Source: JANQPX01 sp050633905 (GTDB taxonomy: Bacteria > Pseudomonadota > Alphaproteobacteria > Geminicoccales > Geminicoccaceae). Taken from it: 64,000 nt of DNA. This document shows, in pieces, positions 42,471 through 50,959 of this stretch. The stretch's first letter is position 1. The number at the start of each line of letters is the position of its first letter. The position numbers and the translations under genes were made by a program. The notes beneath the pieces were generated by a model, which worked only from the letters and a program-made list of their open reading frames with translations, searched no databases and had not been told where the DNA came from. The stretch lies in the NCBI GenBank assembly GCA_050633905.1, contig JBOEHJ010000020.1:1-64000 (forward strand), given 5' to 3'.

Positions 42471-43898
42471 CTAGCCCCCTTCACCGGGTCGAAGATCGCC
42501 AAGGTCTTTTTGCGACAACAATCCCTCCACAACTTGTCCCATGGCACTGCCGAGCGATCCCTTCACCAGGACCGTGTCACCCGGCAACAGTTCGCTCGCC
42601 AGGATCGGCACCAAAGCATTCGCCCGCTCCACATGCACGCCGCGGCGCTCCTTCGGCAAGGCCGCATGCAGATGGCGCATGGCTGAGCCGACCGTGAACA
42701 CCCGATCGACCTGGCTCTCTAGGAGCGGGTCCACAAGCTCGGCATGGAATTGCGCGGTCTGCTCGCCAAGTTCGAGCATATCGCCAAAGGCCACGATCTT
42801 ACGGCCGGGCGATTTATCGAGAAGACTAATCGCGGCACGCATCGAGGTCGGATTGGCGTTGTAGCTTTCATCGATCAGAAGGACCTCACCATCCGGCCAA
42901 TCGATCTGATGGCGCTGGCCGCGTCCTTTGGGTGGCTCGTAGTCGACGAGGGATGCGGCAGCGGCCTCGGGATCGGCACCGACCGCAGCGGCAGCCGCGA
43001 TGACGGCGAGACTGTTCTTCACCCAATGGTGTCCCGGCGCTCCAATGCGGTAGCGAAATTCCTTACCGTCCAGGGCCATTCTGACATCGCTGCTGTCGTT
43101 ATGGAGGCGCTTGGCGAGCAGGCGCGCATCAGCATCGTCCGCCTCGCCAAAGCTGATCACACGCCCGCAGTTTTGAGCCTGAGCACGCTCTTTCAGCGCC
43201 TCGAAATAAGGATTGTCCCGATCCAGAATAGCAACACCGCCTGGCATCAAGCCCTCAAAGATCTCGGCTTTGGCCGCCGCAATCGCATCGATTGAGGGAA
43301 AGCTGCCGAGATGGGCGGGTGCGATCGTCGTGATCAGCGCGACCTCGGGGCGAACGAGGGAGGTCAGTTGCGCAATCTCGCCAGGCGCGTTCATGCCGAG
43401 CTCATAGATCTCATAAACAGAATCCTGCGGCGCGCGAGAAAGGCTAAGCGGCACGCCCCAATGGTTGTTGAAACTCTGCACGCTTGCATGGGTGACGCCC
43501 TGGGGGCTGAGCACCTGACGAAGCGCCTCCTTGGTACCGGTCTTGCCGACACTTCCGGTAATTCCAATGATCCGCGCCTCTGATCGATCGCGCGCCGCTC
43601 GGCCAAGCTCGGTCAAGGCCGCCATGGTATCTTTCACCAGGATGATCGGCGCTGTCTCGGCAATCTTGGCAGGAATTTTGTCAACCAGGCAGGCAGCACC
43701 CCGCTCCAAGGCGGAGGCGACATATTTATGGCCGTCGTGGTTCGGGCCGCGCAGGGCAATAAAAAGCTCGCCCGGCAAGACGGTCCTGCTGTCGATGGAG
43801 ACACCGACCACTGACCAGTCGAGAGCGGCGTTGCCGCCTTTTACCAGGCCGCTTGTCGCAAGCGCGATATCACCGGCACTCCAAATGGCTCCATTCAC
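42471..43898 (-). CDS. murF: UDP-MurNAc-tripeptide--D-alanyl-D-alanine ligase MurF
   Basis: A 475-residue Mur ligase adding the D-Ala-D-Ala dipeptide made by Ddl. The ATP loop is GITGSVGKTGTKEAL, and SFNNHWGVPLSLSR and LIDESYNANPTSMRAAI are the family's diagnostic motifs. The start overlaps the murE stop by 4 bases. No anomaly. Confidence 0.96.
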   Translation of the reverse strand: MNGAIWSAGDIALATSGLVKGGNAALDWSVVGVSIDSRTVLPGELFIALRGPNHDGHKYVASALERGAACLVDKIPAKIAETAPIILVKDTMAALTELGRAARDRSEARIIGITGSVGKTGTKEALRQVLSPQGVTHASVQSFNNHWGVPLSLSRAPQDSVYEIYELGMNAPGEIAQLTSLVRPEVALITTIAPAHLGSFPSIDAIAAAKAEIFEGLMPGGVAILDRDNPYFEALKERAQAQNCGRVISFGEADDADARLLAKRLHNDSSDVRMALDGKEFRYRIGAPGHHWVKNSLAVIAAAAAVGADPEAAAASLVDYEPPKGRGQRHQIDWPDGEVLLIDESYNANPTSMRAAISLLDKSPGRKIVAFGDMLELGEQTAQFHAELVDPLLESQVDRVFTVGSAMRHLHAALPKERRGVHVERANALVPILASELLPGDTVLVKGSLGSAMGQVVEGLLSQKDLGDLRPGEGG

Positions 43899-45403
43899 CC
43901 TTCACGTCCATGCAACAAAGGGGCGGAATCCTTCGATCCAGGCCCCGTTCGATCGACCAACGCCGCCTTGACGACGGCAACATCGTCGAAAGGAAGAACA
44001 CGATCACCGACAATCTGGCCGGTCTCATGCCCTTTTCCCGCCACGACCAGAATATCACCTACACCAAGCTTGCTGACGGCAAGATGAATAGCTTTTTCGC
44101 GATCGCCGAGATTGATACCATCAGGGCAGGCCTCAAGGATCGCTTGCCTGATCGACGAAGGGTCTTCACTACGCGGATTATCGTCGGTGATAAATACTTT
44201 ATCTGCATGATCACCGGCAATCTTGCCCATCGCTGGCCTTTTGCCTTTGTCGCGATCGCCGCCGCAGCCAAAAACCACCATCAACTCGCCCTTGGTATGG
44301 GGGCGAAGGGCTTTAAGGACATGGGAAAGGGCATCTGGCGTATGGGCATAGTCGACGAACACCGAAACACCCTCTTGGCTTCCATCAACAAGCTGTAATC
44401 TTCCAGGAGCACCTTTTACCTGACCGAGCGCTGCAACCAGCCGGTCCAGCATTCCATCGCCGAGACCAACCCATGCCAAGGCGAGGGCTGCCAGCAAATT
44501 CTCTGCTTGAAAGGCGCCCATCAGGGGTGTCTTGATATGAAAGCTGCGCTTGTTGAAGGCGATCTCCAGTTCCTGACCATCGCCATGGGCATGGCGTTGC
44601 AGGAGCTTGATATCGTCGGCCTTTCGGCCATAGGTCACGACCCTGAGGCCGCGCTCCAGGCAAATCGCTTTCAGCTTGTCGATCTCGGGAATATCAGCGT
44701 TCAAGACGGCCGTTCCGTCCTTTGGCAAAAGCTCCCCGAACAGCCTGGCCTTCGCGGCGAAATAGGCGTCCACGCTGCCGTGATAGTCGAAATGATCACG
44801 GGAGAGATTGGTGAAGGCGGCCGCTTTGAGAACCACCCCGTCCAGGCGATGCTGATCGAGGCCGTGGCTGGAGGCCTCCAAGGCCAGATGCCGGACGCCG
44901 GCCTCGGTAAGTTCCGCCAAAAGTTGGTGTAATGCCACTGGATCGGGCGTGGTAAGGCCGGCCTCGCCAGCGAAGCCTGGTGCTTCCAGACCGAGCGTGC
45001 CGAGGCTCGCAGCCTTCAGCCCCAGGGCTTGCCAGAGCTGCCGGGTGAAGGTCGCGATCGACGTCTTCCCGTTCGTTCCAGTGACGGCGACGATATTGGC
45101 GGGCTGGGCGTCAAAGAAACGGCTGGCCATCTTGGCGAATAACCGCCTCGGCTCAGGATCGACGATCAGCGGCACCGGAAGGGCCAGATCCTTCATAGAG
45201 CTGTCGGCCAGGACGGCCACGGCCCCTTGGGCGACCGCATCGTCGATATAACCTCGTCCATCGCTCTGGGTACCGACAAAAGCCGCAAACAGCGCGCCGC
45301 TGTCTACTTTCCTCGAATCGGCCGTCAGGCTTCGGATCTCCGGATCGCTCTTGGGGTCACCTGGGACCGCTATCCCGGGATCGAGCAGCTGCCGCAACCG
45401 CAT
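43895..45403 (-). CDS. murE: UDP-MurNAc-L-Ala-D-Glu--meso-DAP ligase MurE
   Basis: A 502-residue Mur ligase adding the third stem amino acid. The ATP loop is VTGTNGKTSIATFTRQ. The DNPR motif in ITDDNPRSEDP marks specificity for meso-diaminopimelate rather than lysine, consistent with lysA downstream of the DAP pathway elsewhere in the window. AAGGA precedes the ATG. The gene begins 34 bases inside the end of ftsI, the longest overlap in the cluster. Confidence 0.97.
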   Translation of the reverse strand: MRLRQLLDPGIAVPGDPKSDPEIRSLTADSRKVDSGALFAAFVGTQSDGRGYIDDAVAQGAVAVLADSSMKDLALPVPLIVDPEPRRLFAKMASRFFDAQPANIVAVTGTNGKTSIATFTRQLWQALGLKAASLGTLGLEAPGFAGEAGLTTPDPVALHQLLAELTEAGVRHLALEASSHGLDQHRLDGVVLKAAAFTNLSRDHFDYHGSVDAYFAAKARLFGELLPKDGTAVLNADIPEIDKLKAICLERGLRVVTYGRKADDIKLLQRHAHGDGQELEIAFNKRSFHIKTPLMGAFQAENLLAALALAWVGLGDGMLDRLVAALGQVKGAPGRLQLVDGSQEGVSVFVDYAHTPDALSHVLKALRPHTKGELMVVFGCGGDRDKGKRPAMGKIAGDHADKVFITDDNPRSEDPSSIRQAILEACPDGINLGDREKAIHLAVSKLGVGDILVVAGKGHETGQIVGDRVLPFDDVAVVKAALVDRTGPGSKDSAPLLHGREG

Positions 45404-47178
45404 CGCTCGTTTCCTTTCAAGCCAAGGTCAGCCGCGGGAAAGATCCAGGCGTCATCGGCGTTCGCGACAGCGGCATAACTCGGTTTCATCTTGTTGTGAT
45501 AGCCGTCAAACGCCTCACCAACCGTCAAATGATCGCGAAACCAGCGCTCAGCAATCGTCGAGGTCGGTTTCAAGCCGAGAATAGGACCGGAACGGCTGAT
45601 GATCTTCCCGACCGTCGGTGCCGCCGTCCAGCCACCATGCGCGTAGTTGAAGGTTCCCTCATCCCCTACAGGTTCGTCCAAGGTGACCAGGACCAGGTAG
45701 CGCGGTGCCTCCATCGGAAAGGCGCCGATGAAGGAGGAGAGCAGCCGCTGATCCCCATAACCCTTCGGTCCTGCCTTATCGGCGCTGCCGGTCTTGCCAC
45801 CGATCAGATAGCCCGGCACCTTTGCATTGCTGCCGCTCCCTTCCGCGACCACCAGCCACATCATCCAACGAAGCTTGGCGGCCGTGTCGACCGATACCAC
45901 TGATGGCCTCATCGGCACGTCACGACGTTCTTCGACTGTCAGATGCGCCGGCTGTCGTTCACCGCTGCACAGCATCGCTGCAACCGCATCGATGGTCTGA
46001 AGGGGCGAAACGGCGATACCGTGGCCGTAAGAGGCGGTCACCGTATTGATCTCGCGCCAGACCTTCGGCCGCTGCGGCGACGACTTCTCGAGCAAGCGGA
46101 TGGGATGGCGATCCAGCAGGCCAAGGCGTCTGAAATAGTCTTCCTGCGTCTCGGTGCCAAACGCCATCGCCATCTTGGCCGCCCCGATATTAGAGGAGAA
46201 AGCGATGACCTCCGGCACACTGAGATAACGCTCCTTGGCATGGAAGTCTTTGATGCTGTAGCGGTTCATCTTAAAGGGCTTGGTCGCATCGAAACCATCG
46301 GTGATATCGATCACGCCAGAATCAAGCGCCATGCCAGCGGTCAGCACCTTGAAGAGCGACCCCAGCTCGTAGCTGCCTTGGGTATTGCGATTGAAGGTCG
46401 CGAGCTTTTCAGCACGCCTGTAGTGGTTAGGATCGAAGTCGGGCAAGCTGACGGCTGCCAATAGCCCGCCGGTTTTGGCATCCAGGACCAAGCCTGTACC
46501 ACCCTTCGCCTGAAAACGATCGACCGCGGCTTTCAGCTCGCTGCGCACGACCTCCTGCACGCCAAGGTCCAGGGTCAGCTGCAAGGGGCCGTCATAAAGC
46601 CCCTCCTTGGTCAGGCGATCCTCGAAACTGCGCTCAATGCCAGCAAGCCCCTGGTTCTCGACACCGACATAGCCGACCAGATGAGACATCAGGTTCCTTT
46701 GTGGATAGACCCGATGATATTCGGTTCGAAACTGCACACCGGGCAAGCCAAGATGCATGATCCGGCGTTGTTGGTGATCAGTTATATGCCGCTTCACCCA
46801 GACGAAACGGGATTTCCCCCGAAAGCGCTTTTTCAGGCTCTCCACCTTAATATCGGTAAGGACACTTGCGAGCTGGTCCGCGGTTTGATCGGGATCGATG
46901 ACTTCGCTCGGATCGGCGAAGACCGAGACTTTGGGGTAGTCCGTCGCGATCAACCGACCTTGTCTATCGACGATGTCGGCGCGGCGCGTCTGGTTGTCCA
47001 TCGGGTTGGTGGCAAGCCGCGGGGCCACCACCAGCCTTTCTGAGAGCAAGGCGAGATCCACCAGCCGCGCACCGAGACCGGTGAAGGCCAGAAGGCCAAG
47101 CACCATCAGGAAACGAAGCCGTGATCGTGCCTGACGAAGTTCGAGGCCGACAGCTTTTTGCCTGCCTCGTTTTCTCAT
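45370..47178 (-). CDS. ftsI: Septal peptidoglycan transpeptidase FtsI (PBP3)
   Basis: A 602-residue class B penicillin-binding protein. A basic cytoplasmic tail and one membrane helix (about residues 21-42) are followed by the pedestal domain and the transpeptidase. Catalytic motifs are SxxK as S274-L-F-K277 in YELGSLFKVLT, SxN as S328-S-N330 in AFSSNIGAAK, and KTGS at residues 462-465. It cross-links septal wall with FtsW. ATGA overlap with the ftsL-like gene upstream. Confidence 0.97.
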   Translation of the reverse strand: MRKRGRQKAVGLELRQARSRLRFLMVLGLLAFTGLGARLVDLALLSERLVVAPRLATNPMDNQTRRADIVDRQGRLIATDYPKVSVFADPSEVIDPDQTADQLASVLTDIKVESLKKRFRGKSRFVWVKRHITDHQQRRIMHLGLPGVQFRTEYHRVYPQRNLMSHLVGYVGVENQGLAGIERSFEDRLTKEGLYDGPLQLTLDLGVQEVVRSELKAAVDRFQAKGGTGLVLDAKTGGLLAAVSLPDFDPNHYRRAEKLATFNRNTQGSYELGSLFKVLTAGMALDSGVIDITDGFDATKPFKMNRYSIKDFHAKERYLSVPEVIAFSSNIGAAKMAMAFGTETQEDYFRRLGLLDRHPIRLLEKSSPQRPKVWREINTVTASYGHGIAVSPLQTIDAVAAMLCSGERQPAHLTVEERRDVPMRPSVVSVDTAAKLRWMMWLVVAEGSGSNAKVPGYLIGGKTGSADKAGPKGYGDQRLLSSFIGAFPMEAPRYLVLVTLDEPVGDEGTFNYAHGGWTAAPTVGKIISRSGPILGLKPTSTIAERWFRDHLTVGEAFDGYHNKMKPSYAAVANADDAWIFPAADLGLKGNERCGCGSCSIPG

Positions 47179-47531
47179 TGACTGACGGCGCCTGGGGCGC
47201 CGAGCTTGGCCGGATCGATCGAGCTTACCAGAGCGGGTGCTTCGCCATGATCTAGGTCGCTCCGAAGCGGGATATCGTCGATACCAGCGATTTGGCGCGG
47301 TTCGGCAGGCTTGAGCTCAAGATGAGCTTCGGCCAGGCGGGTCAAGCGTGCGGGATCGCTGAGCGTCGCCCATTCCGCCTTCAGGCGTGTAATCTCGAAA
47401 TTTTCCTTGTCGATCATGCGTTCCACCCGGCGAAGATCGCGCTCAAGGCCTTGGGTTTCCCCTTTGAACGCATAAACGCCGCAGGCGGCGAGGACAGCAA
47501 TCAGCAGACTGGCGATACTAAGCTTCAGCAT
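47175..47531 (-). CDS. ftsL: Cell division protein FtsL-like
   Basis: A 118-residue bitopic protein: one membrane helix at residues 3-22, a coiled coil of charged heptads at about 25-57 (RDLRRVERMIDKENFEITRLK), then TLSDPARLTRLAEAHLELKPA, the usual C-terminal signature of alphaproteobacterial FtsL. It recruits FtsQ/FtsI. Identification rests on this layout and on its position between rsmH and ftsI. It overlaps rsmH by 7 bases. Confidence 0.9.
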   Translation of the reverse strand: MLKLSIASLLIAVLAACGVYAFKGETQGLERDLRRVERMIDKENFEITRLKAEWATLSDPARLTRLAEAHLELKPAEPRQIAGIDDIPLRSDLDHGEAPALVSSIDPAKLGAPGAVSQ

Positions 47532-48511
47532 CTTGGCTTGTCCTCGGTGTCGGGCAGCCGCTCGGCAGCACGCAGACGCGCTGATCGGGCCCTTGGGTTT
47601 CTCGATATCTCGGCATCGCTCGGCTTGACCGGGCGCTTGGACAGCGTCCGAAAACTTGCGGCTCGACGATCGTCTGGCTGATCCGGCAGATGACGAGATG
47701 GCCTCGCCGTCTGGCCGCTTCTTGCCGTGAGGAACTGTTTGACGATCCGATCCTCGAGGGAATGGAACGCCACCACCACCAGCCTGCCGCCCGGGCGCAA
47801 CAGTGTCTCCGCCGCCGCCAAGGCCCGTTCCAGCTCGCCCAGCTCATCGTTCACATGAATGCGAAGGGCCTGAAACGTCCTGGTCGCCGGATCGATCTTT
47901 CCGCGCCGACCAAGAACGCCCGCGACGATATCGGCGAGCTCGGCGGTCCGAGTGATCGGTTGATGTCCGCGATGCTCGACGATCGCACGAGCAATGCGCC
48001 GACTGGCCCGCTCCTCGCCATAACGATAGATGATAGTGGCAAGCGTTTGCTCATCAGTACCGTTCACGACATCCGCTGCAGTTTCGCCCGCCTGCGCCAT
48101 GCGCATATCGAGAGGCCCGTCGGCGGCAAAGGAAAAACCGCGCTCGGGATTGTCGATCTGCTGGGACGAAACCCCGACGTCGAGAACGATGCCATCGAGC
48201 TGATCAACGTTGATCTCGGTCAGATACTGTTCCATCGACCCGAACTGGCCATCAAGCATGGTAAACTGTTTGTACTGCTCAGCGAGATCCTGCCCCCGCG
48301 CAACAGCAGCGGGATCACGGTCCAGCCCAATAAGGCGCCTCGCACCGACCTCAAGGATGGCCCGGCTGTAGCCGCCCCCGCCGAACGTTCCATCCAGATA
48401 CTCGCCGTCATCGCGCACCGCGAGCGCTTCAAGCACCTCATCCAGCATTACCGGGAGATGACCGCCAGCCGATGCCTCGCGGCTTTGGGTTTGATTAACG
48501 GGCCCGGTCAT
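47525..48511 (-). CDS. rsmH: 16S rRNA (cytosine(1402)-N(4))-methyltransferase RsmH (MraW)
   Basis: A 328-residue SAM methyltransferase acting on the 30S decoding site. HLPVMLDEVLEAL, DGTFGGGGYSRAIL (SAM loop), LDVGVSSQQIDNPERGFSF and DMRMAQ are diagnostic, and the C-terminal segment GGRLVVVAFHSLEDRIVKQFL is conserved. It is the first gene of the dcw run here. The gene normally before it, mraZ, is absent between rsmH and rnpB. Confidence 0.97.
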   Translation of the reverse strand: MTGPVNQTQSREASAGGHLPVMLDEVLEALAVRDDGEYLDGTFGGGGYSRAILEVGARRLIGLDRDPAAVARGQDLAEQYKQFTMLDGQFGSMEQYLTEINVDQLDGIVLDVGVSSQQIDNPERGFSFAADGPLDMRMAQAGETAADVVNGTDEQTLATIIYRYGEERASRRIARAIVEHRGHQPITRTAELADIVAGVLGRRGKIDPATRTFQALRIHVNDELGELERALAAAETLLRPGGRLVVVAFHSLEDRIVKQFLTARSGQTARPSRHLPDQPDDRRAASFRTLSKRPVKPSDAEISRNPRARSARLRAAERLPDTEDKPRC

Positions 48512-48928
48512 CGATCGGCCCCGTTTTGGTGAACTATCGGAAGGGTTGCGCCATGGTTATCAAGACGTCGTCTTACTCGACTGAGAGCTCTATTTGTAGC
48601 AACAGAATAAATCATGAGAACTTCCGACGACACGCCACGGCCTCAAACGATCAGCCGAACTCCAACTTGATCAATGCAAGGATCAATTTGAATCAACAGA
48701 AATTCACCCTAAAGTTACGGAAATTTTCAGTCAAGACCTCATTTCAAGAAACGCTTTCAATCAATTGATTCTAAACGATAAATTTTCATTGCCCTGTGAT
48801 TGACCGGAAAAATGGCTGAATTCTGAGGTTTTGCCAGGCCTTGGCGAGGTCTTACAGGACAGGGAAAACAACTTTGTTCTCTTTTTGTTCTCTCTACTAT
48901 CAAGCGAAGTCTTATAAAAGGTAGGCGA
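48512..48928. other. AT-rich leader region of the dcw cluster, no mraZ
   Basis: About 417 bases, visibly more AT-rich than the flanks, between rsmH and rnpB (both minus strand). No minus-strand frame of MraZ size (about 150 codons) exists, and the 80-codon plus-strand frame at 48526-48768 shows no family resemblance. It should hold the main dcw promoter. It contains a LexA-type box (48876-48890). No repeated TGGGA elements of the MraZ operator kind were seen on a visual scan. Confidence 0.6.
48876..48890. promoter_or_regulatory. LexA-type SOS box (GTTC-N7-GTTC)
   Basis: GTTC at 48876-48879 and GTTC at 48887-48890 are separated by exactly seven bases (TCTTTTT). Direct repeats of GTTC spaced by seven are the alphaproteobacterial LexA operator. 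It lies about 365 bases upstream of rsmH and about 40 bases past the rnpB 3' end. The motif has only eight fixed bases, so chance occurrence is possible. Confidence 0.45.
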
Positions 48929-49323
<395 letters not shown>

Positions 49324-49373
49324 GGCCGAATGTCGGCCTGCATGGACTTGGAATCAAGAGGAAATGTGATCAA

Positions 49374-49871
49374 TCATTTAGGGTGTCGGTAAAGATGCCG
49401 GGTTGCGCCGTCGAGCATGGTTTCTTTCTCGAACACCGCGCCGAGACGGCTTGCAACGGCCTTTGAGGCGACGTTGTCCGGCTCGATGAGGCTCATCAAG
49501 GGTGGTAGGCTCAAGGTTTCATAAGCCCAGCTGCGCGCCGCTCCAGCGGCTTCGGTCGCATAACCACGCCCCCTTCCGCTGTGAAAAAGCGACCAGGACA
49601 GCTCTGGCTCGTCAAGAAACATAGGAAACCAGATACCTGTATAGCCGAGCGCCTCATCACTCGCCTTGTCGGCAATCGCGAAAATGCCATAGCCGCGCAA
49701 CGCCCAGAACCCGAGATCGAAACAAAATCGGTTCCACGCCTCTGATCGCGTCATGACCGGGCCGACATATGCCTGCGAGACGGGATCCGCCCTCAGCATC
49801 GCATAGGCTGGAAAATCCTTCTCTTCCCAGCCGCGAAGCCTGAGCCTTTCGGTCTCAATAGTCGGTATCAT
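49374..49871 (-). CDS. GNAT-family N-acetyltransferase (RimJ/RimL type)
   Basis: A 165-residue acetyltransferase. ETERLRLRGWEEKDFPAYA opens the fold, ELSWSLFHSGRGRGYATEA holds the acetyl-CoA pyrophosphate-binding turn (RGRGYA), and LIEPDNVASKAVASRLGAVFE is the usual C-terminal motif. Relatives acetylate ribosomal-protein N-termini or small amines; the substrate here is unknown. ATG at 49871 is chosen because the domain starts there, although the frame is open 26 codons further. It lies 17 bases from the DUF1272 gene and 51 bases before rnpB. Confidence 0.85.
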   Translation of the reverse strand: MIPTIETERLRLRGWEEKDFPAYAMLRADPVSQAYVGPVMTRSEAWNRFCFDLGFWALRGYGIFAIADKASDEALGYTGIWFPMFLDEPELSWSLFHSGRGRGYATEAAGAARSWAYETLSLPPLMSLIEPDNVASKAVASRLGAVFEKETMLDGATRHLYRHPK

Positions 49872-49887
49872 GGCCTGTCCGTTTACC

Positions 49888-50196
49888 TCAGCGTTCTTCC
49901 GGTGGGATCGCCTTGATCTGATCGATGAAGGCGGCAAGCGCCTCACCACTATGTTTCATCGAGACGCGCTCTGTCGACGACGGGTGGCGGTCCAGGCCCG
50001 TGGTGGGCCGCCAGGACTTGGCGGGACGGATCGGTCGCGAAGCAAAGCCGCCACCGCAATTGGGACAGACATTGGAAAGATGACGGTCCACGCAATCCCG
50101 GCAGAACGTGCATTCATAGGAGCAAATCATCGCATCCGATACGGCAGGTAAAAGGTCCTTGTTGCAGTATTCGCAGTTCGGTTTCAGTTTCAACAA
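49888..50196 (-). CDS. DUF1272-family cysteine-rich zinc-ribbon protein
   Basis: A 102-residue protein whose first half is a compact metal site: cysteines at 8, 11, 25, 29, 32, 35, 44 and 47 (CEYC, CSYECTFCRDC, CPNCGG). This matches DUF1272, with no established function. The second half is a basic Pro/Arg stretch followed by a short helix. The start is TTG at 50196, inside the end of the amidase gene, with GGGG eight bases upstream. Confidence 0.85.
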   Translation of the reverse strand: MLKLKPNCEYCNKDLLPAVSDAMICSYECTFCRDCVDRHLSNVCPNCGGGFASRPIRPAKSWRPTTGLDRHPSSTERVSMKHSGEALAAFIDQIKAIPPEER

Positions 50197-50927
50197 GACA
50201 TTGTCCCCTTCTCATCGTTCCAGGCGGCAAGCACGCCGTCCAGCCGCGCCAGCGTCTGCCGATCCAAAGCCCCATCCACCCGCTCCGGCCGAAACCTCCT
50301 CTGGAAACCCGCCAGCCGGCGGGCAGTTGACCTATCGTCACAAGGAATGGGGAGGCTATAGCCGATTCGGTGGAGTTGCTGGAGAGCTTCGTTCATCGAG
50401 CGCGGTCTTCCATCGCCGTCCTCGGGCCAGGCGCCGATACCGCTCTTGGCGAGACGCTGCCAGTCGAACAGCTCACCCGGATCTTCCTTGCGATCAGGTG
50501 CGATATCGCTATGAGCGAGCACCCGCAACGGTGGGATCGACCACCTGGCCATGATCAACGGGCAAAGCCATTCCAAGGCCCGATATTGCAGTTCGGTGAA
50601 CGGCCGATAGCCCCATTCATGGCCGGGATTGACGATCTCGATGCCAATGGAGCAGTCGTTCAGCCGCTCCCGCCCCTGCCAACAGCTGACGCCGGCATGC
50701 CAGGCACGCTTGGCTTCATCCGCGAGACGGAGGATCCGCCCGTCTTCGTCGATGAGGTAATGAGCGCTGACCTTGGCCGCAGGGTCACAAAGCCGCGCCA
50801 ATGCCTCTTCCGCCGTCTTCATCCCGGTATAATGCAGAACCATACAATCGACCGCACACCCATCAGGCCGTTCATCGACATTGGGTGACGGTTCATCGGA
50901 AATGGAAAACAAATCGTCCCGCCTCAA
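50190..50927 (-). CDS. N-acetylmuramoyl-L-alanine amidase (AmpD/amidase_2 family)
   Basis: A 245-residue zinc amidase that cuts the bond between MurNAc and L-Ala, in cell-wall recycling or remodelling. Zinc ligands match AmpD: His32 in VLHYTGM, His139 in LAHSDIAP and Asp149 in KEDPG (the same ten-residue spacing as His154/Asp164 of AmpD). A C-terminal peptidoglycan-binding-like segment (FQRRFRPERVDGALDRQTLARL) follows from about residue 208. No signal peptide is visible, so the cytoplasmic recycling form (AmiD/AmpD-like) is likely. It overlaps the DUF1272 gene. Confidence 0.9.
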   Translation of the reverse strand: MRRDDLFSISDEPSPNVDERPDGCAVDCMVLHYTGMKTAEEALARLCDPAAKVSAHYLIDEDGRILRLADEAKRAWHAGVSCWQGRERLNDCSIGIEIVNPGHEWGYRPFTELQYRALEWLCPLIMARWSIPPLRVLAHSDIAPDRKEDPGELFDWQRLAKSGIGAWPEDGDGRPRSMNEALQQLHRIGYSLPIPCDDRSTARRLAGFQRRFRPERVDGALDRQTLARLDGVLAAWNDEKGTMSC

Positions 50928-50959
50928 ACTCAGGTAAGTCCTGGCCGACGACCCCGCCG

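Noticed and set aside
48526..48768. 80-codon plus-strand frame in the dcw leader, first considered as a misoriented mraZ or small gene
   Set aside because: Wrong strand and sequence for MraZ, no ribosome-binding site and low-complexity Asn/Ser/Lys composition typical of AT-rich non-coding DNA.
48860..48905. Promoter for the dcw cluster overlapping the LexA-type box (TTGATA at 48903-48898, minus strand)
   Set aside because: With a 17-base spacer the -10 position reads AGAACA, which does not match; no other convincing pair was found.
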